From: CAG-238 sp963601575
Lineage (GTDB): Bacteria > Bacillota > Clostridia > Peptostreptococcales > Anaerovoracaceae
Assembly: GCA_963601575.1 (NCBI GenBank)
Contig: CAVCFO010000001.1
Span: 1-64,000 of the forward strand
Direction: 5' to 3'
Length of the DNA stretch: 64,000 nucleotides
The position numbers and the translations under genes are program-made. Shown here one piece after another: positions 51,248-59,965 of this stretch. The notes under the pieces were generated by a model. It saw only the letters and a list, made by a program, of their open reading frames with translations. It had not been told where the DNA came from and ran no database searches. Numbering within the stretch: position 1 is the stretch's first letter; every line of letters begins with the position of its first letter.

Positions 51248-52683
51248 ATAGAAATAACCCTCTCTGTCAAATTCTCACAGTCCTGCCTGCTGTGTGAAAT
51301 AAATATGACCGTCTTATCCTTTATATTCTTTTGCCATAATCTATTCAAAATTCTTTGTTTCAGCCCCGTATCAAGCCCTCTGAAAGGCTCGTCCAGTATC
51401 ATCAGGTTTGCCCTTGCAAGAAAGGTTCTTCCCAAAGCCACCCGGTGCTTCATTCCGCCCGAAAGCTCCTCCGGCATTGAAAAAAGCGCCTCTTCAAGTT
51501 CCAAGTCTCTTGCGATTCCTCGGATTTCCCCGTCCAAAGCATCCCCCGCGTCGTTGATTCTGCAAAGAGCCATATTGTCGTAAACGCTAAGCCATGGCAG
51601 GAGTCTATCCTCCTGAAAGAGAAATGCAATCTTCACATTTTCCGTGCCCTGCACAAGCACCTTTCCGCCGTCCGCCGCCGCAAGTCCTGCAATGATTCTT
51701 GCAATGGTGGTTTTTCCCCGCCCTGAGGCTCCGGAAAGGGCCGTAACTATCCCGGATTCAAACTTTATCGTAACATCGTCTAAAACCGATTTGTCATCAA
51801 AACTCTTAAATACATTGCAAAGGCTCACTTCCGGCGGCATCTCCTGCTCGCGGGTCTGTCCGCAAGCCTTTACCCTTACCCTTGCTTTTTTCTCCATGCA
51901 GCCCGCAAGCCCCATGACAAGCCTTTCAAAAATCAGGCTCAAACAAACTATGGCGATAATATATGCAAAGAGCCTATCCGTTTCCAGATAGTACTTCGCA
52001 TTCATCATTTCATATCCCAGAGAAAAATCCGGAATCGAGAGAACCTCCGCCGCGATGACCGCTTTCCAGCTAATTCCGCACACCAGTCTCAGCGCCGCGT
52101 TTATGTCGAAGCGAATTGCCGGAAGATATATAAGCTGTCTTTTCTGCCTCTCCGTCAGTCCGTAGATCTCTGCAAGCTCGATGTACTCCGCAGAAACCGA
52201 ATCCAGTCCGCAAAGGGCGCTTGTATATACGATAGGAAAGCACATCATAAAGCAGACGATTATGGCAACCCAATCTGATGAAGCAAGGAGAATCACATAG
52301 ATTATAATTGCCATTACCGGAACCGACTTGAAAAAGCTCACCGGCAGCTTCAAAAAATCCCTTATCCTCTCCCGTTTATATGCCGCAAATGCCGCCGTCA
52401 TTCCTGCTCCAAAGGAAAGGAGCATTGCAATCACACACCTTGCAAGGGTAGCTCCCGCATCTATGTAGAAGTTTTTTTCTGCCGTAAGGCGGAGGAGGGC
52501 TCTCAGGGTCGTAATGGGGCTCGGAAGCAAAAGTTCGCTATCTGCAAGCATCGCGCAAGTCTGCCAAATAACAAGCCAAGCAAGACAGACTAAAATTTTC
52601 CTGCCTTGCTTGCTTTTCTGCTCTTTTCTTATATTTTTTTCTTTTCCCTCGCGATTAACTAGCTTTTCCGTAATATAACTCAT
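51244..52683 (-). CDS. ABC importer permease-ATPase fusion (NitT/TauT type)
   Basis: This 479-aa protein joins a permease and its ATPase. Residues about 30-260 are a SsuC/TauC-like permease with six helices, and about 285-479 an ABC ATPase with Walker A SGASGRGKTT, signature LSGGM, Walker B LMILDEPFRGLD and switch His in FISHSRQD. The Q-loop is FLFQEDRLLPW. No good ribosome-binding site precedes ATG 52683, which lies within the end of the binding-protein gene, so the true start is uncertain. It works with the lipoprotein encoded just upstream. Confidence 0.85.
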   Translation of the reverse strand: MSYITEKLVNREGKEKNIRKEQKSKQGRKILVCLAWLVIWQTCAMLADSELLLPSPITTLRALLRLTAEKNFYIDAGATLARCVIAMLLSFGAGMTAAFAAYKRERIRDFLKLPVSFFKSVPVMAIIIYVILLASSDWVAIIVCFMMCFPIVYTSALCGLDSVSAEYIELAEIYGLTERQKRQLIYLPAIRFDINAALRLVCGISWKAVIAAEVLSIPDFSLGYEMMNAKYYLETDRLFAYIIAIVCLSLIFERLVMGLAGCMEKKARVRVKACGQTREQEMPPEVSLCNVFKSFDDKSVLDDVTIKFESGIVTALSGASGRGKTTIARIIAGLAAADGGKVLVQGTENVKIAFLFQEDRLLPWLSVYDNMALCRINDAGDALDGEIRGIARDLELEEALFSMPEELSGGMKHRVALGRTFLARANLMILDEPFRGLDTGLKQRILNRLWQKNIKDKTVIFISHSRQDCENLTERVISI

Positions 52684-53662
52684 CGTCCGGCAAATTACCG
52701 CCTACCGAAGCAGGCTCCATTTCATACAATGTTTCGTTGAATGTTTTTAGGATATCTGCGCCCTCGCTTGCGTTTTCGCCCGAATAAAGGACGATCTTGC
52801 ATTTTTCAATGGCAGATTTTGCGATTTCCTCCTTGCCGATAAAGCCTTTTTCTACGATCAAAGTCGCCGCTTCATCCGGCTCGCCGTTTACAAATTCTAC
52901 CGAATCCTCGTAATCCGCAAGCAATACTTCAAGGTCGGACTGCCTTTCCGTCACGAAATCCGTTCTAGCCACCAGCACTCCCATTGGAAGTTCCTGTCCC
53001 GTGGCGCTTTGCCACTCAGCGTTCAGGTCAAAAATCTCTCTCACAGCGTCGTTTCCTGCTGCAAGAGCGGTGGATACGAAAGGCTCCGGAAGCATGGCGA
53101 TGGCGCCTTCTTCACTGAGCAGTTTCTGGTTTACATCTGCATGGCTCGCAAGCCATTTAACGGTAACATCCTCTGGGTCAAGTCCCGCCGTCTCCAGTAC
53201 TTTTTGAAGCACATATTCCGGGGTTCCTCCCTGACCGCTGGCATATACGGTCTTTCCTTTCAGGTCTTCGATGCTGTCAAGGGCCACATCGTTTCCCAAA
53301 ACATAAAGCACTCCCAGGGCAATCGGACTTATAGCCACAACTTCGCCTTGCGTCTTGTTATAAAGCACTGCCGCCATGTTGGATGGCAGCGCCGCCACGT
53401 CAATCTCCCCGCTTATGATCTTCGCGGTGATATCCGTAGGCGCCTGATAGGTGGTTATGCTATACTTTTCGGTCATGTCCATGAGCTTTACCATTCCCAT
53501 GCCGGTAGGCCCGTTAAGAGTTGCAATATCAACGATTTCGCTTACAGTGGCCTCAGCCTCGTCCTTTGCCTGTCCGCAAGATACCCCGAATGCCAGAATA
53601 AGTGCAAGGGACAGCAAAATCGCCAAAATCTTTCTACTACCCAATTTACTTTTCGCTTTCAA
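52655..53662 (-). CDS. ABC substrate-binding lipoprotein (NitT/TauT type)
   Basis: This 335-aa lipoprotein has a signal ending in the lipobox FGVSC and a periplasmic-binding fold. GKTVYASGQGGTPEYVLQKVLETAGLDPEDVTVKWLAS (near 125-160) is typical of nitrate/sulfonate/thiamine-precursor binders. The start is probably TTG 53662, which lies seven to eight bases after AGAGGA and gives a normal signal peptide; it overlaps the tagO end by 17 bases. Substrate unknown. Confidence 0.85.
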   Translation of the reverse strand: MKAKSKLGSRKILAILLSLALILAFGVSCGQAKDEAEATVSEIVDIATLNGPTGMGMVKLMDMTEKYSITTYQAPTDITAKIISGEIDVAALPSNMAAVLYNKTQGEVVAISPIALGVLYVLGNDVALDSIEDLKGKTVYASGQGGTPEYVLQKVLETAGLDPEDVTVKWLASHADVNQKLLSEEGAIAMLPEPFVSTALAAGNDAVREIFDLNAEWQSATGQELPMGVLVARTDFVTERQSDLEVLLADYEDSVEFVNGEPDEAATLIVEKGFIGKEEIAKSAIEKCKIVLYSGENASEGADILKTFNETLYEMEPASVGGNLPDDELYYGKAS

Positions 53663-54785
53663 TATTTTGTCCTCTCTTTTCTCCGATCGCATCGGCTGCG
53701 CCGGAAACTTCCTGATTTTCACTCTCAGTTTTCTCTACGTTAACATCCTCCGGATTTTTTATCTGCGGCATGATGTGATTCGCATCCGTCAGGAAAATGT
53801 ATATCAGCATAAACGCAATGGCAAAAAGCCCTGCGGTTTCAACAAACAAATCCCGGCTAAAAGTCACTGCTGCGACCCCCATGATTCCGCTTACGCCGTA
53901 AAGCATAAGTGTTGCCCGCCTTTGTCCGTAGCCAAGGCGCATGAGCCTGTGGTGCAGATGCCCCTTGTCCGCCTCCATGATCGGCCTTTTGTTGACGATT
54001 CTCCTGAAAATCGCAAACGCCGTATCAAAGATCGGAACACCCAGCACCAGCACGGGTATGATGACCGCAACTATGGTCGCGCTCTTTACCGGCCCGATGA
54101 TAGACATGGTCGCCAGCATGAAACCCAGATATAGCGAGCCGCCGTCCCCCATGAAAATCTTTGCGGGGTAGAAATTATATGGCAAAAATCCAAGGGCTCC
54201 TCCTGCCAGCGCAAGCATGGCTCCGGAAGCAAGATACATCCCGTGTATGTATGCCACATAGGCGATGCAAAGAGAGGCTATCGCAGAAGTCCCCGCCGCC
54301 AGTCCATCAAGGCCGTCTATGAGGTTCACCGTATTGGTAATTCCCACGATCCAAAGCACCGTAACGATAAAGCAAAGCACCGTCCCAAGCTCGCTCCTGC
54401 CGCCGCCGAAGAAATTGCCTATAAATTCGATCCTCAGCCCGTACATATACATGATCACCGCAATGACCGTCTGACCGAGGAATTTGACCTTTGCAGGTAG
54501 GTTTTTCAGGTCGTCTATGATTCCGAGAATGTAAATCAGCACGCCCCCGATCAAAATTCCCGTTATTCTGTTGTCAAGCTGAAGCAGGAACACTGCCGTA
54601 GACACGGTAGTTCCCACGAATATCGCAAGGCCCCCGAACCTTGGCATGGCTTTCGTGTGCATTCGCCTCGTGTCCTTGGGTATGTCCATGGCTCCTATCT
54701 TCGGGGCAATTTTTATCGCAACCGGCGTCATGACAAGGGACAGCACAAAAGCTAACAAAAATGTCATCCAAAGCGTACTATACAT
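53646..54785 (-). CDS. tagO: Undecaprenyl-phosphate N-acetylglucosaminyl-1-phosphate transferase
   Basis: This 379-aa polytopic membrane enzyme links GlcNAc-1-phosphate to undecaprenyl phosphate, starting wall teichoic acid or related glycopolymers. The motifs are GIIDDLKNLP, NLIDGLDGLA, IFMGDGGSL and the basic loop KGHLHHRLMRLGY that separates TagO/WecA from MraY. The C-terminal 40 residues are polar and acidic. It is the fourth gene of the run from the prepilin peptidase. Confidence 0.92.
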   Translation of the reverse strand: MYSTLWMTFLLAFVLSLVMTPVAIKIAPKIGAMDIPKDTRRMHTKAMPRFGGLAIFVGTTVSTAVFLLQLDNRITGILIGGVLIYILGIIDDLKNLPAKVKFLGQTVIAVIMYMYGLRIEFIGNFFGGGRSELGTVLCFIVTVLWIVGITNTVNLIDGLDGLAAGTSAIASLCIAYVAYIHGMYLASGAMLALAGGALGFLPYNFYPAKIFMGDGGSLYLGFMLATMSIIGPVKSATIVAVIIPVLVLGVPIFDTAFAIFRRIVNKRPIMEADKGHLHHRLMRLGYGQRRATLMLYGVSGIMGVAAVTFSRDLFVETAGLFAIAFMLIYIFLTDANHIMPQIKNPEDVNVEKTESENQEVSGAADAIGEKRGQNIESEK

Positions 54786-54857
54786 ATATTATTATCTCCT
54801 GAACTCGGTATATCTTTTTCATTGTTTTCGTCTGTGTCTTTCCTTTATATTTCTCTG

Positions 54858-55322
54858 TTATATTTCTCTATCCGTCTTTTCGAGTTTTTCCACCTTAAGC
54901 CCCGCTTCGTCCAGTATTTCCAAAGAAAGCTCGTCTGGATATCCTTCTCGAACCACGATTCTGCTGATGCCTGCGTTTACGATCATCTTCGCGCAGATCA
55001 CGCAGGGCTGATGGGTTATGTAAATAGTCCCGCCCTCGATGGCATGTCCCATAGAAGCCGCCTGAATAATGGCATTTTGCTCCGCGTGAAGCGCCATGCA
55101 AAGCTCGTGTCTCTGACCCGATGGCACGCCTAATTTTTCTCTCAGGCAGCCGCCTCTTTCTTCGCAGTGCTTGATTCCCATTGGTGCGCCGTTATATCCG
55201 GTGGCTATCGCTCGCCTTTCCTTGACGATAACTGCTCCCACGTTTCTTCTCATGCAAGTTGAGCGTTTTGCGGTAAGCTCCGCCATTTCCATAAAATATT
55301 CGTCCCAGCTCGGTCTTTTCAT
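54858..55322 (-). CDS. dCMP deaminase-type protein
   Basis: This 154-aa zinc deaminase has the active site HAEQNAI and PCVICAK motifs, plus an extra Cys-rich segment CEERGGCLRE typical of the ComEB/dCMP deaminase group. It makes dUMP for thymidylate synthesis. ATG 55322 follows AAAGGAG by ten bases; a TTG two codons earlier is a weaker choice. Confidence 0.92.
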   Translation of the reverse strand: MKRPSWDEYFMEMAELTAKRSTCMRRNVGAVIVKERRAIATGYNGAPMGIKHCEERGGCLREKLGVPSGQRHELCMALHAEQNAIIQAASMGHAIEGGTIYITHQPCVICAKMIVNAGISRIVVREGYPDELSLEILDEAGLKVEKLEKTDREI

Positions 55323-55337
55323 TTTCAATCTTCTCCT

Positions 55338-56114
55338 TTAAAAGCCTTCGTAATATATCCTGACTAAATACAGTCCCTCTGCCGGCGCGGTATGTCCGGC
55401 GTTTCGCCTGTCCTTGCTTTCAATGATTTTCTGAACGTCCTCCGGGGATTTTTTCCCGAGTCCGACTTCTATCAGGGTTCCTGCCATTATCCGTACCATA
55501 TTGTACAAAAAACCGTCACCCGTCACTTCGATTATAACATCTTTTTCCTCATTGTATATGTCAAGTTTGTGAATTGTGCGTATCGTGGTAAGCCTTTCGT
55601 TCCCCCCTGCCGCCTGAAAACACTTGAAATCATGGGTTCCGATAATTTTTACCGCCGCCTCCCGCATTTTCGCCGTATCGAGGGGTTTTGCTACATGGCA
55701 GCAGTAATCTCGCCTGAATATATCCGGCTCCTCCGCATTGGAAATGACATATCGGTAGGTCTTGCCTTTGGAGTCAAATCTTGCATGAAATCCCATGGGC
55801 ATTTCTCGAACTTCCGTTATTCTTACGTCCCCCACGGCATTTTGGGAGTTCTGCCCTCCTGCCAGAAGATTGTTTGCCGCCCTCATGATTCTTTCCGTAG
55901 GGATTCCGAAATCCCCCTTAAATGAGGCTCGCTGCCCCAAGGCGTGAACCCCGGCATCCGTGCGGCTGGTTCCGTTTATTGAAATATCGCAGGCGCAGAC
56001 CTTCGAGAGCACCCTTTCCAGCTCCCCCTGCACTGTTCTTGCCTTCGGCTGCCTCTGCCATCCGCAAAAGCCGCTTCCGTCGTATTCTATTGTAAGCAAA
56101 ATATTTCTTTCCAT
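55338..56114 (-). CDS. truA: tRNA pseudouridine synthase A
   Basis: This 258-aa enzyme makes pseudouridine at positions 38-40 of tRNA. The catalytic Asp is in NGTSRTDAGVHALGQ near residues 48-62, and the N-terminus LLTIEYDGSGFCGWQRQ is diagnostic. There is no strong Shine-Dalgarno, so translation may depend on upstream coupling. Confidence 0.95.
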   Translation of the reverse strand: MERNILLTIEYDGSGFCGWQRQPKARTVQGELERVLSKVCACDISINGTSRTDAGVHALGQRASFKGDFGIPTERIMRAANNLLAGGQNSQNAVGDVRITEVREMPMGFHARFDSKGKTYRYVISNAEEPDIFRRDYCCHVAKPLDTAKMREAAVKIIGTHDFKCFQAAGGNERLTTIRTIHKLDIYNEEKDVIIEVTGDGFLYNMVRIMAGTLIEVGLGKKSPEDVQKIIESKDRRNAGHTAPAEGLYLVRIYYEGF

Positions 56115-56175
56115 GGTAGTTCTTTGACGTTCATTTGGCGTTTCATCTGCCTATTGTTTCCTAAGCTTCAATCTT

Positions 56176-56895
56176 TCAGATTGCAATGCTAAATCCATTA
56201 TACAATATTTCACGGAAAATTACCATGTACAAAACCGCCGCAGCCGCGATATATGGAACCATAGGTCTTTCGTCGGTACGCCTTGCCCTTTTTCGCAAAA
56301 GCAGCCACGCAAAATGTCCGGCGCTGGCGAATGTGCTTACCACGAAGATAAAGATGATTCCCTCTACCCCTGTCAGCAGTCCCAGCGTCGTAAATAGCTT
56401 GATGTCCGCGCCTCCCACCGCGCACTTCCTGTATACCAGCCTGCCTGCCAGCGCAACCGATGCGGTGAGCGCAAGCCCGATGGCGGCTCCGATGAGGCTG
56501 TCCTTAACGCCCCCGTCAAGCTGCGGTATCATACCCAGCCCACATATCAAGAGCAGCAGCACGAACTGGTCGGGGACTATCATATATTTTATATCGGCAA
56601 TTGACATTTCAAGCAGGATCCACATGGCAAAGACCGCCGCAAAGGCATAGAATGGGTTTGCAAGCCCCATTTTTATTCCCACCACAATAAAAAATCCGGT
56701 AAATACATACTTCCAAGGGGCGCTTTTCACCCTTTGGCAGGTGGGATGTAAAAGTTCCTCGTCAGGTTCCTCGCCGTAATCCACAAGCCACTTTCCCGGT
56801 ATTCTGTTAAAAACCCAGACCGCACCGTTTCCGAGGATGACCCCGATAAACAAAAACAGTCCGCATACGATAATCATGCTTAAATGAGGATTCAT
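56176..56895 (-). CDS. A24 family prepilin peptidase
   Basis: This 239-aa integral membrane aspartyl protease has catalytic Asp in IADIKYMIVPD (near 94-104) and in VGGADIKLF (near 158-166). It lacks the N-terminal Cys4 methylase domain of full PilD; only one Cys is near the start. About eight hydrophobic segments. ATG 56895 follows AAAGGAG. No pilin gene is in the window. Confidence 0.85.
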   Translation of the reverse strand: MNPHLSMIIVCGLFLFIGVILGNGAVWVFNRIPGKWLVDYGEEPDEELLHPTCQRVKSAPWKYVFTGFFIVVGIKMGLANPFYAFAAVFAMWILLEMSIADIKYMIVPDQFVLLLLICGLGMIPQLDGGVKDSLIGAAIGLALTASVALAGRLVYRKCAVGGADIKLFTTLGLLTGVEGIIFIFVVSTFASAGHFAWLLLRKRARRTDERPMVPYIAAAAVLYMVIFREILYNGFSIAI

Positions 56896-56986
56896 GTTCG
56901 TCTCCTTTGGCATTTATCATACCATGATTTATACAAAAATTAAACATTTTCCGGCGGAATTTTGCGTTTTTTTGGTATTTATATGG

Positions 56987-57014
56987 TTGAGATTCCTTTT
57001 TAATTTGTTATAAT
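56987..57014 (+). promoter_or_regulatory. Promoter of the AspT-type transporter gene
   Basis: TTGAGA (56987-56992), 16-bp spacer, perfect TATAAT (57009-57014). Confidence 0.6.
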
Positions 57015-57047
57015 CTAAGTAGTTAATTAAATTTTGGAGGCAAACAT

Positions 57048-58460
57048 ATGGATTTTGTAAAATTCGATATAGTAGGTATAGCTTTGAACCCCTTCGTGCT
57101 TATGTTCGTGACCGTCGCGCTGGGGCTTTTGTTTGGAAAGGTGAAATTCGGCAAGTTCAGCTTCGGAACATCGGGTGCCATGTTCGTAGGCCTTGCGATA
57201 GGATGCGTGGTTTATGGATTTGCGGAGAAAATATATGTCGCAGGGGACGAAACTGCGGCAGGATTCAAGGCTGCGGCGCAGATTATGCAAGGTAACGGCG
57301 GCAAGGTCATAAACTCTTACTTTTTCACCGCGGCGCTGTTCTTCTTCGTGGCTGCTGTTGGGCTTTTGGCGTCAAAGGACCTTGCAATCGTCCTGAAAAA
57401 ATACGGTTCCAAATTCGTGGTTCTGGGACTTTTGATAACCCTTGTGGGGGCGGGGGCGACCTACGCCTGCACTGCAATCGTAAAGAACACAAATTCCTTT
57501 GCGGTAGCCGGAGTTTATACCGGAGCCATGACAAGCTCTCCGGGGCTTGCCTCCGCACTTGAAACCTCAGAGATACAAGCAGGCGAGTATGCGGATGAGT
57601 ATCCGTCCATGACTGCCGAAGAAAAGGAATCCGTCTTGAAGGTTCTTGCTCTTGATGCGAAATATTCGGATCTAACCGTTGAAAATACTCCTGCGCTCTC
57701 TGATGAGCAGAAACAGGCGTACATCAATCAGGCCACGGCGCAGGTGGGAATCGGCTCCGCCGTTGGTTATCCTTTCGGGGTTATCATCGTAATTCTTGCG
57801 GTAAATTTCCTCAGCGTCATATTTCGTTTTGATGTGGAGGCGGAAAAACGCGCCTATAGGCAGGAAATGGACTCTGCCCGTGAAACCGGCGGTGTCCGTC
57901 AGGTGGAAACAACGGATTTCAGCATACTTTCCTTTGCTATCGTATGCTTTGCGGGGTATCTTTTAGGCTCGGTCAAAATCTACATGGGGCCCCTCGGCTA
58001 TGTCAGCCTCGAATCTACCGGGGGCATTCTTATCGGCTCGCTGATCCTCGGTTACATCGGCAAAATCGGACCCCTTTCTTTCCGCATGGATCCTAAAGTT
58101 CTGGCAATCATCCGGGAACTGGGGCTCGCATTCTTCCTTGCCATAGTTGGCCTAAATTATGGCTACGGCGCTGTGGACGCGCTCACGGGCTCCGGCATCA
58201 CGCTCGCACTTGTCAGCCTCGGAGTCGGTGCTGTTGCAATCATGGCAGGGTTCTTCGTGGGTCGCTATGTATTTAAGCTCAACTGGATCATGCTTTCCGG
58301 CGCGATATGCGGCGGCATGACCTCAACGCCGGGCCTCGGTGCAGCCACAGACGCTGTCGGAAGCGACGATCCCGGCGCAGGCTACGGCGCAACCTATCCT
58401 TTCGCCCTGTTCGGCATGGTTATCTTCACGATTATACTCAATAAGCTACCGCTGCTGTAG
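57048..58460 (+). CDS. AspT/YidE-type membrane transporter
   Basis: This 470-aa protein has two homologous membrane halves, each with the duplicated motif: GAMTSSPGLASALE (near 164-177) and GGMTSTPGLGAATD (near 422-435), as in the aspartate-alanine exchanger family. The central RCK (TrkA-C) domains of many relatives are absent; a short acidic loop (about 180-220) lies in its place. Amino acid exchange is the family role and would suit a fermenter, but the substrate is not established. GGAGG precedes the ATG. Confidence 0.85.
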   Translation: MDFVKFDIVGIALNPFVLMFVTVALGLLFGKVKFGKFSFGTSGAMFVGLAIGCVVYGFAEKIYVAGDETAAGFKAAAQIMQGNGGKVINSYFFTAALFFFVAAVGLLASKDLAIVLKKYGSKFVVLGLLITLVGAGATYACTAIVKNTNSFAVAGVYTGAMTSSPGLASALETSEIQAGEYADEYPSMTAEEKESVLKVLALDAKYSDLTVENTPALSDEQKQAYINQATAQVGIGSAVGYPFGVIIVILAVNFLSVIFRFDVEAEKRAYRQEMDSARETGGVRQVETTDFSILSFAIVCFAGYLLGSVKIYMGPLGYVSLESTGGILIGSLILGYIGKIGPLSFRMDPKVLAIIRELGLAFFLAIVGLNYGYGAVDALTGSGITLALVSLGVGAVAIMAGFFVGRYVFKLNWIMLSGAICGGMTSTPGLGAATDAVGSDDPGAGYGATYPFALFGMVIFTIILNKLPLL

Positions 58461-58480
58461 CAAAAGAAACTTACGAATGA

Positions 58481-58506
58481 ATATACCCGAGAGGGTATAT
58501 TTTTTT
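58481..58506 (+). terminator. Terminator of the AspT-type gene
   Basis: Perfect 8-bp stem ATATACCC / GGGTATAT with a GAGA loop and six Ts. Confidence 0.85.
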
Positions 58507-58559
58507 GCCTTTTTGAGGCTTGTAGTCCAAAAGGGGTTATAGGATTATAGAGCTACAGG

Positions 58560-58589
58560 AAAAAAAGATGCCGCCCATGCCGGGCAGCA
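58560..58589 (-). terminator. Terminator of rplM-rpsI
   Basis: Minus-strand stem TGCTGCCC / GGGCGGCA (one wobble), 5-nt loop, then a run of Ts. Confidence 0.8.
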
Positions 58590-58644
58590 CCTTGAAAAGT
58601 CTTGTATGAACTTTTTTCCTCGAAAGTTTGCGAAATCTCGCGGA

Positions 58645-59040
58645 CTAACGCTTTGAGAACTGGCTTGCTCTTCTTGCTTTTTTGAGTCCGTATTTCTTTC
58701 TTTCTTTCATTCTCGGATCTCTTGTTAAGAAGCCTTCTGCCTTGAGCGGCGCTCTGTAAGCTTCCTTGTCGGCTACGCAAAGCGCTCTTGAGATACCGTG
58801 TCTCAAAGCTCCTGCTTGACCTGTGAATCCGCCGCCGTGAACAGTTGCGATAACGTCGAACTTGCCCTCGCAGCCTGCGACTTCGAAAGGTCTTTTAACC
58901 TCTCTCTTAACAATTTCCATTCCGAAGTAATCTTCTAAATCTTTTTTGTTGACAGTGATCTTTCCAGTTCCGGGGATGAGTCTAACTCTAGCAACTGAAC
59001 TTTTTCTTCTGCCTGTTCCTTGATATTGAATCTTTGCCAT
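58645..59040 (-). CDS. rpsI: 30S ribosomal protein S9
   Basis: This 131-aa protein has the normal S9 length and the C-terminus KYGLKKARRASQFSKR, whose last Lys-Arg reaches the ribosomal P site. GTGRRKSSVARVRL is at the start. It follows rplM by 19 bases. Confidence 0.98.
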   Translation of the reverse strand: MAKIQYQGTGRRKSSVARVRLIPGTGKITVNKKDLEDYFGMEIVKREVKRPFEVAGCEGKFDVIATVHGGGFTGQAGALRHGISRALCVADKEAYRAPLKAEGFLTRDPRMKERKKYGLKKARRASQFSKR

Positions 59041-59059
59041 TGTCTAATCCTCCCTTTCC

Positions 59060-59488
59060 TTAGAATTCCCAAGTTTCCGGCTGCTGAGCAGTGTGCGGAT
59101 GTTCTGCGCCTGCGTAAACCTTTAACTTTTTGTACATCTGTCTGCCAAGCTTTCCATCAGGAAGCATACCTTTTACGGCATGTCTGATGATTTCGTCCGG
59201 CTTCTTTGCCTGAAGTTTTTCGAATGTGATTTCGCGAAGACCGCCGGGATAGCCGGTATGTCTCTTGTAAATCTTTTCTTTGCGCTTCTTGCCTGTAACC
59301 TCAACCTTTTCAGCGTTGATAACGATTACATAGTCGCCGCAGTCAACGTGCGGTGTGTAGATCGGTTTCTTCTTTCCGCGAAGGATGGAAGCAACCTCTG
59401 ATGCAAGTCTTCCGAGAGTCTTGCCCTCTGCGTCGATAACGTACCACTTACGTTCAACCTCCGCAGGTTTTGCGATGAATGACTTCAT
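59060..59488 (-). CDS. rplM: 50S ribosomal protein L13
   Basis: This 142-aa protein has the normal L13 length, with ERKWYVIDAEGKTLGRLASEV, GDYVIVINAEKVEVTGKK and VKGMLPDGKLGRQMYKKLKVY. The ATG at 59488 follows AAAGGA. The open frame upstream to 59737 is the untranslated leader. Confidence 0.98.
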   Translation of the reverse strand: MKSFIAKPAEVERKWYVIDAEGKTLGRLASEVASILRGKKKPIYTPHVDCGDYVIVINAEKVEVTGKKRKEKIYKRHTGYPGGLREITFEKLQAKKPDEIIRHAVKGMLPDGKLGRQMYKKLKVYAGAEHPHTAQQPETWEF

Positions 59489-59640
59489 TTTCTTTCCTTT
59501 CCGCCTACTGGGATTTCCGCGGGGAACCGCAATCCGCGCCATCGCAAGGCTATGGAGAAAATCTGTTTCGGCTTTGTCTACTGGGATTTCGGAGTTTTGA
59601 ATTCTGTCCGAAATCTTTTTCGATATACTAAATATATTAG
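59489..59640 (-). promoter_or_regulatory. rplM leader with a 13-bp direct repeat
   Basis: On the minus strand GAAATCCCAGTAG occurs twice, at 59578-59590 and 59505-59517, the second ending just before the Shine-Dalgarno. A GC-rich stretch between them can fold. Leader RNAs controlling L13 are known in Firmicutes; whether this is one is untested. Confidence 0.35.
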
Positions 59641-59704
59641 TTTTGGGTCCCGGACGGATTCCCATCCTGCGCCCGCGCACAATCGTGCTTAATAATTGTA
59701 TAAC

Positions 59705-59732
59705 AAAAGCCTTGCAAATGCAAGGCTTTTTT
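59705..59732. terminator. Bidirectional hairpin/terminator upstream of rplM
   Basis: 12-bp perfect inverted repeat AAAAGCCTTGCA / TGCAAGGCTTTT, T-run on the plus strand and a shorter one on the minus strand. Confidence 0.6.
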
Positions 59733-59747
59733 CGCACCGAAATTCAC

Positions 59748-59780
59748 TGAATTTCCGGTGAATTTCCGCTGAATTTCCGC
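59748..59780. repeat. 11-bp tandem repeat, three copies
   Basis: TGAATTTCCGG/C is repeated three times without gaps. The 11-bp period matches one DNA turn. Confidence 0.75.
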
Positions 59781-59796
59781 AAACTTGTCAAATATC

Positions 59797-59829
59797 AATA
59801 GTTTTGCGACTATAAACCGCAAAACTATT
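59797..59829. repeat. 12-bp perfect inverted repeat
   Basis: AATAGTTTTGCG (59797-59808) / CGCAAAACTATT (59818-59829) with a 9-nt loop. No T-run; role unknown. Confidence 0.7.
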
Positions 59830-59859
59830 TCAAAGCAAAAGTTGTTCACATAGAGGCTT

Positions 59860-59935
59860 CGAGGACATAAATTGCTCTGCACTTAGTCCTCGGTGCAAAC
59901 ATTTCTGTTTGCACCTGCGGAATCGTGCTGCCGCA
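59860..59935. other. Three consecutive hairpins
   Basis: CGAGGAC / GTCCTCG (59860-59866 / 59886-59892), the perfect 10-bp stem GGTGCAAACA / TGTTTGCACC (59892-59901 / 59906-59915) and TGCGG / CCGCA (59916-59920 / 59931-59935) lie back to back. Confidence 0.55.
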
Positions 59936-59965
59936 ATTTTGTCTCTCCGCCAATCACTTTTCTGA

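Noticed and set aside
59489..59737. An 83-codon N-terminal extension of L13
   Set aside because: L13 has a conserved length of about 142 aa; the ATG at 59488 has its own Shine-Dalgarno.
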